64,000 nucleotides of DNA. Origin: Hellea sp. GTDB taxonomy: Bacteria > Pseudomonadota > Alphaproteobacteria > Caulobacterales > Maricaulaceae. The stretch lies in the NCBI GenBank assembly GCA_013002305.1, contig JABDKG010000014.1, positions 1-64,000 on the forward strand, read 5' to 3'. This document shows positions 54,734 through 63,832 of this stretch, one piece after another. Each line of letters opens with the position of its first letter. Within the stretch, counting starts at the first letter, position 1. Under the pieces are notes generated by a model. That model was not told where the DNA came from, made no database searches, and saw nothing but the letters and a program-made list of their open reading frames with translations. A program made the translations under genes and the position numbers.

Positions 54734-56119
54734 ATGAGCGGATTGAAAAAACTCAAAAACGCGCTGCCAGAAGCAAGCTGGACTGATGATAAACAACTGA
54801 TTGCGCCTTGGGTGGTTGAATGGCGTGATAAATACCAAGGCAATACACCGCTCATGGTGATGCCATCATCGTCGGGAGAAGTCCAAACTATCGTCAATAT
54901 ATGCCGCAATCAGCGTTTAAAGATTGTGCCGCAAGGCGGCAATACGGGACTCGTTGGCGGCAATACGCCTTATGGTGAAGTTCTTCTGTCGACACGGCGT
55001 ATGAATAGAGTTCGGGATATCAATCCGGTCACAAATTCCCTGATAGCCGAGGCGGGGACAACACTGTTGAGCGTTCAGGAAGCGGCTGCCTCCATTGATC
55101 GAAAATTTCCTTTGTCGCTGGCATCGGAAGGCTCTTGCACAATTGGCGGCAATCTCTCGACCAATGCCGGCGGCGTCCACGTTCTTAAATACGGCACGGC
55201 AAGAGATCTTGTATTTGGAGTCGAAGCTGTGCTGCCGAGCGGCGAAATATTCAACGGACTGACCAATCTTCGCAAAGATAATACGGGATATGATCTGTCG
55301 CGACTTTTTCTTGGCGCAGAAGGAACGCTCGGAATTATCACGGCCGCGAGCCTTAAGCTTTTCCCGCGCGCCGGCCATGTCCAGCGCGTCATGGTAGGGC
55401 TTGAAACCATCGCCGATGCAATCTCGCTTTTGGATCATTGCCGTGCCGGAAATGCGCTGTCGATGTTCGAAGTCATGCCCAGGATTGGGCTTGAGCTTGT
55501 GACACGTCATATCCCTGATCAGAAAGATCCTTTTGAGGACGTGTACCCATGGTACGCGCTGATCGATTGGGAAGTCGGGGACGAAGCAATGGGGCGCGCC
55601 ATTTCGGAAGACAAATTGATGGGCGCCTCCCAAGAAGGCCTCATTGAAGATGCAATCATCGCGCAGTCTGAAACGCAGGCTGTGTCGCTATTGGCTCTAC
55701 GCGAGAATATGTCAGCGGGTCAGAAATTTCTCGGCGGATCAGTGAAGCTCGATATTACCATTCCGATTGACCGCATCTCGGAATTTTTATGTGAGGCGGA
55801 CCAGGCCGTCGAAAAAATTGTGCCGGCGTGCCGGCCTGTTGCCTTTGGCCATCTGGGCGATGGCAATATTCACTATAATGTTGGCGCGCCGGAAAATGCC
55901 GCAACGGAAGAATTTTTATCGAATTGGCAAAAAATTAGCGACGCTGTGTTTGATTTGGTCGATAAATATCAAGGCTCAATTTCAGCTGAGCATGGTATCG
56001 GTACAATGAAAAAGGACGATCTCGCGAAGCGCGCCGACCCGGCCAAAATCAAGATGATGCGCGCGATCAAACAATCACTTGATCCTGATAATATGATGAA
56101 CCCTAGAGTAATGATTTAG
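54734..56119 (+). CDS. FAD-linked oxidase of the GlcD/D-2-hydroxyglutarate dehydrogenase type
   Basis: The 461-residue protein has a PCMH-type FAD domain ([43 protein letters not shown]) and a C-terminal cap domain ending [29 protein letters not shown]...NPRVM. These enzymes oxidise D-2-hydroxy acids such as D-2-hydroxyglutarate or D-lactate and pass electrons to a quinone or flavoprotein acceptor. It is in an operon with the Sua5 gene (3-bp gap). The precise substrate cannot be told from the sequence. Confidence 0.9.
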   Translation: MSGLKKLKNALPEASWTDDKQLIAPWVVEWRDKYQGNTPLMVMPSSSGEVQTIVNICRNQRLKIVPQGGNTGLVGGNTPYGEVLLSTRRMNRVRDINPVTNSLIAEAGTTLLSVQEAAASIDRKFPLSLASEGSCTIGGNLSTNAGGVHVLKYGTARDLVFGVEAVLPSGEIFNGLTNLRKDNTGYDLSRLFLGAEGTLGIITAASLKLFPRAGHVQRVMVGLETIADAISLLDHCRAGNALSMFEVMPRIGLELVTRHIPDQKDPFEDVYPWYALIDWEVGDEAMGRAISEDKLMGASQEGLIEDAIIAQSETQAVSLLALRENMSAGQKFLGGSVKLDITIPIDRISEFLCEADQAVEKIVPACRPVAFGHLGDGNIHYNVGAPENAATEEFLSNWQKISDAVFDLVDKYQGSISAEHGIGTMKKDDLAKRADPAKIKMMRAIKQSLDPDNMMNPRVMI

Positions 56120-56213
56120 TGGCTCCGACAGCATTACTGTTGAAAAATGCAGCAAAAAAAGGAATTTGCACCGCATTCCTAACGCTCTAACAAATGCTTC
56201 AAAGGACTTAAAA

Positions 56214-57119
56214 ATGAAAATCGCTATGCTCGCCAGAAATCCTAGTCTCTACTCACATAGGAGATTAAAAGAAGCCGCTGAACAGAGGGGACATCGGCTT
56301 GATATAATTGATACACTTAGATGTTACCTTAATATTCGTCCTAAAGGATCGACCTTATCCTATAGAGGCAAAACTCTTGGAGCATATGACGCCGTTATTC
56401 CTCGTATTGGCGCTTCGGTCACGTTTTACGGATTAGCCGTTTTGAGGCAGTTTGAAATAATGGGTACATTTCCGCTTAATGAATCTGTTGCTATCGGACG
56501 TTCTAGGGACAAATTACGGTCAATGCAGTTACTCGCACGCGAAGAAATTGGGTTACCCAACACCACTTTTGCTCATGATTCCCGATATACAGAAGAGATT
56601 GTTGAAACGGCTGGCGGTGCACCGGTTGTCATCAAACTCTTGGAAGGCACGCAAGGCATCGGTGTGGTCCTCGCCGATACAACACGTTCAGCCACGTCAA
56701 TCGTGGAAGCGTTTCGCGGCGCAAATGTCAATATTTTGGTTCAAGAATTTATCAAAGAAGCGGGCGGCGCGGACATAAGGGCATTTGTCGTCGGCGGAAA
56801 AGTAATCGCTGCAATGTTGCGTCAAGGCGCCGATGGCGAATTTCGCTCCAACCTCCACCGCGGCGGATCGGCAAGCCTGATAAAATTATCTCCCGCCGAA
56901 CGGAAAACGGCCGTAAGATCCGCAAATGCCATGGGACTAAATGTATGTGGCGTCGATATGTTGCGTTCCAGCAATGGGCCCGTCGTCATGGAAATCAACT
57001 CTTCGCCGGGCCTTGAGGGCATTGAAAATGCAACGGGTATGGATATCGCTGGAAAAATTATAGAATTCATTGAAAAAAACGCCGCACCGAATAAAACTAA
57101 AACCAAAGGAAAAGGCTAG
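56214..57119 (+). CDS. rimK: RimK-type ATP-grasp ligase
   Basis: From ATG 56214 (AAAGGAC upstream) the protein has 301 residues, nearly the same as E. coli RimK (300). Landmarks are the N-terminal [17 protein letters not shown], the ATP-grasp [18 protein letters not shown], the C-terminal [28 protein letters not shown] and the metal-binding NSSP. RimK adds glutamate residues to the C-terminus of ribosomal protein S6. A TTG-initiated extension to 56166 is less likely. The gene precedes a metallocarboxypeptidase-like gene by 2 bp. Confidence 0.95.
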   Translation: MKIAMLARNPSLYSHRRLKEAAEQRGHRLDIIDTLRCYLNIRPKGSTLSYRGKTLGAYDAVIPRIGASVTFYGLAVLRQFEIMGTFPLNESVAIGRSRDKLRSMQLLAREEIGLPNTTFAHDSRYTEEIVETAGGAPVVIKLLEGTQGIGVVLADTTRSATSIVEAFRGANVNILVQEFIKEAGGADIRAFVVGGKVIAAMLRQGADGEFRSNLHRGGSASLIKLSPAERKTAVRSANAMGLNVCGVDMLRSSNGPVVMEINSSPGLEGIENATGMDIAGKIIEFIEKNAAPNKTKTKGKG

Positions 57120-57121
57120 GC

Positions 57122-58228
57122 ATGACGACCAAGAAAAAGCCCGCCAGTTCAGGGAAGGAAAAAAAGAAAGCAAGTAAGCCCAAAGCGGCTAAACGAGCAG
57201 ACTTTCATATTGGCAGTGATACGATTAAAGCGGGTACGCGTAAAATTATTGACTTGCCGATCAGCGCTCTTCCAAATCGGCTACAAATGAACTTGCCGGT
57301 TCACGTATTTCATGGCCGCCGCGACGGCCCGACAATGTTTGTCAGCGCCGCGGTTCATGGTGATGAAATCATCGGTGTCGAGGTTATTAGACGATTGGCG
57401 CAGCGTCCGGCTCTCAAACAGCTTAAGGGAACTCTTTTGCTTGTTCCTGTGGTGAACGGCTACGGCTTCCTTAATCACTCGCGGTATTTGCCAGACCGGC
57501 GGGATTTAAACCGATGTTTTCCCGGCAGCGAAAAAGGGTCTTTGGCCAGCCGGTTAGCGAATGTGTTTCTCAATCAGATCGTCAAGGTTTGCGATTATGG
57601 AATTGATTTGCATTCGGCGGCCCTTCACCGAGACAACCTCCCCCAAATTCGTATCACAAAAAATGATGATGCTATATTAGAGCTAGCGCGTGTTTTCAAT
57701 GCGCCAGCAATTCTCCATTCAAATTTGCGAGAAGGGTCTTTGCGGAAACATGCGGCTGAACTGAATGTGCCTGTATTGCTTTATGAGGCAGGTGAAGCAT
57801 TGAGGTTTGATGAAAAAGCAGTCCGGACCGGTCTGTCGGGCATCCTGCGTGTCATGCAGCATATCGGCATGATTAGGGTTGATAAAATACCAAAAAAGCG
57901 AACGGACCCAACAGTATTTATTAAAAGTACCTGGCTGCGCGCGCCGACAGGCGGCCTTCTACGTTTGTTTAAAGGCCTTGGCGAAACGGTCGAAAAAGGC
58001 GAACGCATCGGCGTGGTCAGTGATCTACTGGGAGAAATGGATATTGATGTCGTTTCCACTCGCACCGGGATGATTGTCGGGCGAACCAATTTGCCAATTG
58101 TCAATGGTGGCGACGCCCTAGTGCATATTGCACGTGCATCATTAGAGGAATCTGAACTCAGTAGTGCTGAAGCGCTGGGTGACGACGAAGATAGTGAAAA
58201 CCTGTTTTATGAAGACGAAATTATATGA
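57122..58228 (+). CDS. Succinylglutamate desuccinylase/aspartoacylase-family protein
   Basis: The 368-residue protein has a Lys-rich N-terminal tail (1-25) before a zinc-carboxypeptidase-like domain. Zinc ligands are His and Glu in AAVHGDEIIGVEVIRRL and His in YGIDLHSAALHRDNL; RYLPDRRDLNRCFPG is the conserved substrate loop. A beta-rich C-terminal domain follows and then an acidic tail. It directly follows rimK (2-bp gap), an arrangement seen elsewhere with rimK. It may cleave or process glutamyl or N-acyl amino-acid products; this is inferred from position. Confidence 0.88.
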   Translation: MTTKKKPASSGKEKKKASKPKAAKRADFHIGSDTIKAGTRKIIDLPISALPNRLQMNLPVHVFHGRRDGPTMFVSAAVHGDEIIGVEVIRRLAQRPALKQLKGTLLLVPVVNGYGFLNHSRYLPDRRDLNRCFPGSEKGSLASRLANVFLNQIVKVCDYGIDLHSAALHRDNLPQIRITKNDDAILELARVFNAPAILHSNLREGSLRKHAAELNVPVLLYEAGEALRFDEKAVRTGLSGILRVMQHIGMIRVDKIPKKRTDPTVFIKSTWLRAPTGGLLRLFKGLGETVEKGERIGVVSDLLGEMDIDVVSTRTGMIVGRTNLPIVNGGDALVHIARASLEESELSSAEALGDDEDSENLFYEDEII

Positions 58229-58249
58229 TGGCGCTTTTAGGATACGGAT

Positions 58250-59611
58250 ATGGATGAAGCACAAGCCGCGGAAGGCGCATCAAATTTTTCAAGCGCCGAG
58301 ACGATAGAAAAATTACAATTATGGTTTGAAAATTTCTTGGATGGGCTTTGGTCAATTGCGACGCTCTACCAGCTATTCGCTATTATTTTGGCCGTGACGC
58401 TTGGGTGGGCACTATCGCGCAGGCCAGTCAAGAACTTCTCGACAAAAGCCAAGGCGAATGAAAACACAGAAATTACACACAGGTTTTACAGCAGTCTGGC
58501 CGCTGCCATGCTCCCTTTGTTATCTGTCATCTTTATATGGATTGCTGTTTCAATATTTGGCGCTTTTGACCTCCCCAATGAAAAACTACGCATCGTTGCT
58601 AGTCTCTTAAACGCCGCTCTGATCGTTCGGGTCATTACCACCAATATGAAGCCTGGGTTATGGCGAACAGCACTGGCATGGATTGCATGGGTAATCGCGG
58701 CGCTCTATATTTTACGCGCGCTTAAGCCAGCCCTCGCCATGCTCGATGCTACGGCATTTACACTGGGTAGTAGCCGTCTTTCCGTCTTACAGATTGCCTC
58801 CAGCGTTGTAATCGCAGGGATCGCGCTTTGGGTCGGGCGGATTTTGGGCGAAACCATACAATCTCAGCTCAAACAGAACCAACGTCTAACTCCGTCCATG
58901 TCAGGACTTTTGGGACAGGTCATAAAAATAGGCCTCATGGTTATTGCAGTGATGGTTGCGCTCAATGCTGTTGGTGTCAATTTCGCAGCGTTTGCCGTGC
59001 TATCCGGCGCTATCGGGGTTGGTATCGGTTTTGGCCTGCAATCCATATTTTCAAACTTTGTCTCAGGCATCATCATTCTCTTTGAAAAGTCAGTCGAAGT
59101 TGGCGACTTCATTCAATTGCAATCGGGTACGACAGGGCAGGTCAAGGAGATCAATATCCGCGCCACGCTCGTGACGACCAATGACGATGTAGACATTTTG
59201 GTGCCAAACGAAGAATTTATAAAAGCACAGGTGATTAACTGGACCTTGCGCGATGCCCGCCGCCGGATGAAAATTGGTTTCGGCGTTGCCTACGGTGCTG
59301 ACAAAGATATCGTCAGAAAGGCTGGCCTAGAAGCCGCTGCCGAGGTTCAATGGACCGATAAAAGCGCCGGACGAGAGCCCGAAGTTTGGCTCGTAGAATT
59401 TGGTGATTCCAGCCTCAATTTTGAACTTGTGGTCTGGCTCTTGGCCGAGGCCGTACAACGACCCGGAACCGTATTGGCGCAATATAATTGGGCCATACAC
59501 ACGGCGCTACAGAAATACGGCATCGAAATTCCATTCCCGCAGCGTGATATCAATATTCGGCAACCGGCGGAATTAACGGTCAAAATCAGCGAGGGTCGCA
59601 GCAAAAAATAA
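58250..59611 (+). CDS. MscS-family mechanosensitive channel
   Basis: The 453-residue protein has about five N-terminal hydrophobic segments, then the pore helix and MscS core: FAVLSGAIGVGIGFGLQSIFSNFVSGIIILFEKSVEVGDFIQL. The cytoplasmic beta domain shows NIRATLVTTNDDVDILVPNEEFI and a final part ending PFPQRDINIRQ. It should release solutes under hypo-osmotic shock. It lies 21 bp downstream of the aspartoacylase-like gene and may share a transcript with rimK. Confidence 0.93.
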   Translation: MDEAQAAEGASNFSSAETIEKLQLWFENFLDGLWSIATLYQLFAIILAVTLGWALSRRPVKNFSTKAKANENTEITHRFYSSLAAAMLPLLSVIFIWIAVSIFGAFDLPNEKLRIVASLLNAALIVRVITTNMKPGLWRTALAWIAWVIAALYILRALKPALAMLDATAFTLGSSRLSVLQIASSVVIAGIALWVGRILGETIQSQLKQNQRLTPSMSGLLGQVIKIGLMVIAVMVALNAVGVNFAAFAVLSGAIGVGIGFGLQSIFSNFVSGIIILFEKSVEVGDFIQLQSGTTGQVKEINIRATLVTTNDDVDILVPNEEFIKAQVINWTLRDARRRMKIGFGVAYGADKDIVRKAGLEAAAEVQWTDKSAGREPEVWLVEFGDSSLNFELVVWLLAEAVQRPGTVLAQYNWAIHTALQKYGIEIPFPQRDINIRQPAELTVKISEGRSKK

Positions 59612-59654
59612 TGGCATGACCTAGTCAAAGATTTAAGTCCCGATCTAGCAATCA

Positions 59655-60124
59655 TTGCGCGACGGTAACACGGCTGTGATGGCGGGTTTTCTGGGTATGA
59701 TAGAGGATGGTCGTATCTCAAAGCTTGGTCGCGGCTTATCCGATACTACGGCTAAAGCGTTGGCCGTTGCTTTAAAAGCGGATCGATGTGATATCTACAC
59801 GGACGTGGACGGTATTCATACGATTGACCTTTGGATAGTGTCAGTTGCTTGGCGTCTTAATTAAACTACATTTGAAGAATTGATAAAACTAGCGTCGTTT
59901 GGCGCCGAAGTATTACACGTCCGCTACATAAAGTTGGCCCTAAATCATAACCTCCTATCAGAGTGCTGACTAGCTTTGCTGTCTCCACCTCGGACAATAC
60001 TGGGCTACAGGTCTGTCTAGAGGGCGATCAGATGGAAGAACGTGTTGTTAGCAGCGTTGCCTATTCTCGCGACGAGGCACAAGCTACAATTCTTCGGCTT
60101 GCTTTTGAGCTTGAAGTTGGTTAA
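59655..60124 (+). pseudogene. lysC: Broken aspartokinase (lysC) fragment
   Basis: Translation gives VMAGFLGMIEDGRISKLGRG, then ALKADRCDIYTDVDGIHTID, the hallmark of aspartate kinase after the catalytic core. The frame stops at TAA (59862-59864), but the homologous continuation TTFEELIKLASFGAEVLHVR resumes in the same frame right behind it. A frameshift near 59957 then leads to IRVLTSF and VVSSVAYSRDEAQATI, corresponding to the junction with the ACT domain, ending at TAA 60122-60124. The N-terminal kinase part and most of the ACT domains are missing. It is a decayed duplicate; a working copy must be elsewhere. Confidence 0.85.
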
Positions 60125-60163
60125 TTTTTAAGCGATCAGAAGTTCTAAAAAGCGCAGGACCGT

Positions 60164-61138
60164 GTGATTTTTAATCTGTCAAAATCTCCTTATATTCGAC
60201 ACATCATTATTCATATTGGGCGGCATAAGTCGGGAACGACTTCACTTCAACATCACTTTCATCGCAATAAAAACGGGTTGGATAGTCGCTGCATATTATA
60301 TCCGGTGACAGGACGCGGTCATAGTGTTGCGCACCATCAATTTGCGAGAGCTTGTAACCCAAAAATCAGTCGGTCAATCGATGATTTCAATCGATTGAAA
60401 GCTGAATTAATGGCGGAGATCAAGCCGCATCATCACACATTGTTGATTTCGAGCGAATCATTTCAAACCTTGGAAAATACAGTGCGCCTTAAAACGCTGT
60501 TGAAGTCATTTAAAGCGGAAGTCCAAATCGTTTGTTATTTTCGCGAGTATGCAGATTACATGATGTCTTCATTTCGGCAGGCGACGCAAAATCAAAAGCG
60601 ATTTCGAACCTTTAGCCAATTTTTAAAGCATCGATATAAATTGGAAAAATTTATCGCTCAATGGCAAAACCTCGGAACTTTGCGTATGAAATGGTTTAGT
60701 TCGGAGTCGTTGGTTAACGGAGACGTAATTGCGGATTTTCACTGCCTAACAGGATTACCATCTTTAGAAGTTCTGCGCGAGAAGAAAAACACTTCCATTG
60801 GCGGAAACATTTTGTTTTTCAAACTGGCCAGTAACCAGAAGGGTATTCAGACTTTTGAGTACCATGAACTTGCTGATATTGCAGCCCGACGGGCGCGGTT
60901 TCAGAAACCATTTTTTGTCACCCGTGAGCGCATAGATGCCGCGCGAAAACGAAATGACTATAATGACATATTACAGAAATATATGGGCGAAGTCTCATTG
61001 AGATATTGGGACCAATTTGAGCCTCTACCACGCGCCGGGATGATAAAAGAGGATATCGAAATTATTAATTCGCTTTATCCACATATCCAATTGAAATCAT
61101 TTGAAGCTATGGTCGAAGAAGGTCGTGACTGGTTTTAG
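60164..61138 (+). CDS. Sulfotransferase-like P-loop protein
   Basis: The 324-residue product starts at GTG 60164, with AGGA a few bases upstream. The N-terminal strand and loop HIGRHKSGTTSLQHHF match the 5'-phosphosulfate-binding P-loop of sulfotransferases (K[TS]GT[TS]). LLISSESF and VQIVCYFREYADYMMSSFRQA correspond to the second conserved region with the 3'-phosphate-binding Arg/Ser. The C-terminal half is divergent. It may transfer sulfate to a surface polysaccharide or other carbohydrate. By eye it is AT-richer than flanking genes and sits between a pseudogene and an ORF remnant, which suggests acquisition. Confidence 0.72.
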   Translation: MIFNLSKSPYIRHIIIHIGRHKSGTTSLQHHFHRNKNGLDSRCILYPVTGRGHSVAHHQFARACNPKISRSIDDFNRLKAELMAEIKPHHHTLLISSESFQTLENTVRLKTLLKSFKAEVQIVCYFREYADYMMSSFRQATQNQKRFRTFSQFLKHRYKLEKFIAQWQNLGTLRMKWFSSESLVNGDVIADFHCLTGLPSLEVLREKKNTSIGGNILFFKLASNQKGIQTFEYHELADIAARRARFQKPFFVTRERIDAARKRNDYNDILQKYMGEVSLRYWDQFEPLPRAGMIKEDIEIINSLYPHIQLKSFEAMVEEGRDWF

Positions 61139-61142
61139 GCCT

Positions 61143-61274
61143 TCAAGTTTTTTGTTCCAGTTCTTCTACTCGTTTAATAAAATCATCCAATTCGTTAGAT
61201 TTCACAGCTTCTTCAACAAATACTTCAACGAGTTCGAGAAGATCATCTGTGTCAGTTGGTTTTCTTGATCCACT
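61143..61274 (-). pseudogene. Short coding-like remnant
   Basis: On the minus strand about 43 codons read as an acidic helix (TDTDDLLELVEVFVEEAV, then ELDDFIKRVEELEQKT) up to TGA 61143-61145. An in-frame TGA lies just upstream, and there is no start codon. The low-complexity acidic/amphipathic pattern looks like the tail of a former gene, but chance is possible. Confidence 0.3.
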
Positions 61275-61479
61275 TCAACGGATTTTATTTTGTGGAGGAG
61301 TCTTTGAATTCAAACCTGCAAACTAGACTCGCGCGATTAAATTTGCTTATTATAAAGATCTAGACGTTTGAAGATGTCTTAAACATGCTGCTGTGCTTTG
61401 ACAGAATCGCTCACGCCCCCTATATCTAACCCCGTACCCACGCGTACAGACATCCCGTCGACGTTAGGAGGAAACAGAT
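61275..61479. other. Leader region of yaaA
   Basis: Apart from the promoter described at 61397-61425 I see no gene. AGGAGG (61469-61474) lies about six bases before the yaaA ATG. Confidence 0.45.
61397..61425 (+). promoter_or_regulatory. Sigma-70 promoter of yaaA
   Basis: TTGACA (61397-61402), a 17-bp spacer and TATATC (61420-61425) form a near-consensus promoter. A start near 61432 gives a leader of about 48 bases containing a strong ribosome site. Confidence 0.75.
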
Positions 61480-62268
61480 ATGTTGACACTATTATCCCCT
61501 GCCAAAAAAATGAAATTTGATCCGGCCGAAACCGGACTTCAAATGACCCTGCCCGTTTTGCCAAAAGACACACGCGAGCTCGCCGCTGTCGCTAAAAAGC
61601 AAAGCGCGGCCAAGCTTAAAAAACTCATGCATCTTTCAGATAATCTCGCCAATCTTAACGCCGAGCGGTTCAAGACCTTTAATTTGGACGGCCAAAGCAA
61701 TAGCGCGGCCCCGGCCGGCCTGACCTTTGACGGTGATGTTTATTGGGGGCTTGAGGCCCGCACCTGGACCGATTCAGACCTTTCTTACGCCCAAGATCAT
61801 CTTCGCATTCTTTCGGGTCTTTACGGCGTGCTCCGCCCGATGGACGCCATACAGGCTTATCGCCTTGAAATGGGCACACGGCTCGCGACCAAGCGCGGGG
61901 AAAGCCTGTATGATTTCTGGGGCTCGACCATCGCCGAAACGCTTAATGACGACATCGCAAGTCACAAAGACCAGACCATCGTCAATTTGGCATCAAAGGA
62001 GTATTTCAAGGCCGTAGACCTATCGGCTCTCAGCAAGCCGGTGATTGAGGTCAAGCATCTCAATATCAAAGACGGCAAAGCTAATAACATTCAATATTAC
62101 GCCAAATTCGGCCGTGGCCTGATGGCCAAATGGATCATGCAAAACCGGATCGAAAAAGCTGATGATCTTCGCGGGTTTGACCTCGAGAATTACAAATTCG
62201 ACAATAATTTGTCAGAAGACAACACGCTCGTATTTATTCGCAAGCAACCGCCGCCGAAAAACGGGTAA
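61480..62268 (+). CDS. yaaA: YaaA-family peroxide stress protein (UPF0246)
   Basis: The 262-residue protein carries YaaA signatures: LTLLSPAKKMKF at the start, GDVYWGLEARTW, LRILSGLYGVLRPMDAIQAYRLEMGTRL, NLASKEYFKAV and KIxDGK-like NIKDGKANNI, followed by YYAKFGRGLMAKWIM. In E. coli YaaA limits free iron and protects DNA from peroxide. The start has a strong AGGAGG. The convergent SRAP gene stops exactly at the next base. Confidence 0.94.
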   Translation: MLTLLSPAKKMKFDPAETGLQMTLPVLPKDTRELAAVAKKQSAAKLKKLMHLSDNLANLNAERFKTFNLDGQSNSAAPAGLTFDGDVYWGLEARTWTDSDLSYAQDHLRILSGLYGVLRPMDAIQAYRLEMGTRLATKRGESLYDFWGSTIAETLNDDIASHKDQTIVNLASKEYFKAVDLSALSKPVIEVKHLNIKDGKANNIQYYAKFGRGLMAKWIMQNRIEKADDLRGFDLENYKFDNNLSEDNTLVFIRKQPPPKNG

Positions 62269-62937
62269 TCAGGCCTTCTTGATTAAGTGCTCACCTTTAG
62301 AGCGCCCGGAATTGACTTCATCTGAAACCTCATACCAAACCAGATCATCGGAGCCCTTCTTGGTTTCGAGTATTTTGGCAGGATTACTATCCCCGTCCAT
62401 CCACGCATCCCAATATTCTTCGGGGAGCCGCACGGGCATACGGTGGTGGAGATGTTTCATCCCGCCTGTTGCGGCGGTCGTTAACATGGTTGCAGATAAA
62501 AGTGTTATGCCCTCATCGATGCGCCACTGGTCCCACAGTCCTGCCATAACCGTAAACTCACGGTCTTTTTCGTGGATATAAAACGGACGTTTCGCGCCCT
62601 CAAACCGGTCCCATTCATACCAGCCATTTGTCGGGATCAGGCAACGACGGCGTTTAAACGGCGTTCTGAAGCTTGGTTTCTCGGCCGCAGTTTCGACGCG
62701 GGCATTAAACATGGGCCGACCCTCTGGCGGCTCTTTGCGCCAATGCGGATGCAGCCCCCAGCGCATCGGTACGACTTTGGGCGTTCTTTTGCCATCAAGC
62801 GCAACCACCGGAATGACGGTCGCGGGCGATACATTATAGTTCGGCTCCCAATCCCATAGACCGTCTTCGCCGATCTCTGCGCTAAACAGATCGGCTATTT
62901 CCTTGAGGGATTTATGAAGTGCAAAACGGCCACACAT
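62269..62937 (-). CDS. SOS response-associated peptidase (SRAP/YedK/HMCES family)
   Basis: The 222-residue protein begins MCGRFAL, placing the catalytic Cys at position 2 after Met removal. Other SRAP elements are NVSPATVIPVV, MRWGLHPHW, FNARVETAAEKPSFR, RCLIPTNGWYEW, and LLSATMLTTAA with HLHHRMPV. It forms a thiazolidine crosslink with abasic sites in single-stranded DNA and so shields them. It is divergent from the NUDIX gene and convergent with yaaA. Confidence 0.95.
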   Translation of the reverse strand: MCGRFALHKSLKEIADLFSAEIGEDGLWDWEPNYNVSPATVIPVVALDGKRTPKVVPMRWGLHPHWRKEPPEGRPMFNARVETAAEKPSFRTPFKRRRCLIPTNGWYEWDRFEGAKRPFYIHEKDREFTVMAGLWDQWRIDEGITLLSATMLTTAATGGMKHLHHRMPVRLPEEYWDAWMDGDSNPAKILETKKGSDDLVWYEVSDEVNSGRSKGEHLIKKA

Positions 62938-62953
62938 AAGCTAACGCTAATCC

Positions 62954-63367
62954 ATGTCGGAAGAGAATAAAAGCCCGATCGACTGTGTCGGTGTCGTCTG
63001 TTTTAAAGGCTCAGACGTGCTTTTGATCCGGCGCGGAAAACCGCCGCGTATGGGGGAATGGTCTATTCCCGGCGGCCGGATCGAACTGGGTGAGACCGAG
63101 CGCGAAGCTGTTCTTCGCGAGCTTAACGAGGAAACCAATGTCGACGCCGAAATTTTGGGGAAAATAGAAATCATCGACGCGCAGTTTGATGGCGAGCCAT
63201 TTCGCCTGCATGATTATGCCGCCATTTGGACAGGTAAAAATGTTAGGGCCGGAGATGATGCCGCCCACGCGGAATTCGTTGAGATGTCCAAAATCGGACA
63301 GCTATCTATGTGGCCTGACACGGTCCGGATAATCCAGAAGGCCCGGCAGTTGTTTCCTGCAAAATAA
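62954..63367 (+). CDS. NUDIX hydrolase
   Basis: The 137-residue protein has the NUDIX box GRIELGETEREAVLRELNEETNV; the position usually Gly near the end is Asn. IPGG precedes it. An ADP-ribose- or nucleotide-type substrate is likely, and the beta-rich end HDYAAIWTGKNV fits that class. The neighbouring TIGR02301-like gene (36 bp downstream) is a common partner in alphaproteobacteria. Confidence 0.92.
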   Translation: MSEENKSPIDCVGVVCFKGSDVLLIRRGKPPRMGEWSIPGGRIELGETEREAVLRELNEETNVDAEILGKIEIIDAQFDGEPFRLHDYAAIWTGKNVRAGDDAAHAEFVEMSKIGQLSMWPDTVRIIQKARQLFPAK

Positions 63368-63403
63368 TATTCCAATCTTGGTCTGCATCGTTATTATCCC
63401 CTT

Positions 63404-63832
63404 ATGCTCAAGCCTTTGATCATTATCGCTGCTTTCTCTCTGCCCCTTTCGGCGGCGGCGCAGTCTAATGACGCAAAAGCCCAGAAAGAGCGCGAAAACG
63501 CCGAGCTCAGAGTCGAATCTGAAATGGTGCAGCTCAACTCAATCGTCGAAGCCATGTCGATGAATTTGGGGCAACTTCATTATCTGCGTACGCTCTGTTT
63601 TGGCAATAATGACCAAAAGTGGCGAGAATCTGCTAGTCAGATGATGAATGTCGAAGCGCCCAATGACGGCGCTCGTCGCAAAAACCTCATACAGGCATTT
63701 AACAAAGGGTATTTTCTAGAAAAAGACCGCCACCAAAGCTGCTCACAATCTGTGTCACTTGACGTCGCGGCGCTGGCTGAAAATGGACGCAAACTCGCCG
63801 GAATGCTTGGCGATCCCTACCGGGAGGATTAG
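63404..63832 (+). CDS. TIGR02301-type secreted protein
   Basis: The 142-residue protein has a signal peptide (1-19, ending AAAQ). The mature protein is helical: LHYLRTLCFGNNDQKWRESASQMMNVE, then RRKNLIQAFNKGYF and CSQSVSLDVAALAENGRKLAGMLGDPY. The final LAxxGRxLAxxLxxPY and the two Cys match the TIGR02301 family as I remember it. Function is unknown. The stop abuts the TTG of the following lipoprotein gene. Confidence 0.8.
   Translation: MLKPLIIIAAFSLPLSAAAQSNDAKAQKERENAELRVESEMVQLNSIVEAMSMNLGQLHYLRTLCFGNNDQKWRESASQMMNVEAPNDGARRKNLIQAFNKGYFLEKDRHQSCSQSVSLDVAALAENGRKLAGMLGDPYRED

Noticed and set aside
57879-58104. Overlapping frames on both strands inside the aspartoacylase-like gene
   Set aside because: They are shadows of the real reading frame with no ribosome sites or domain content.
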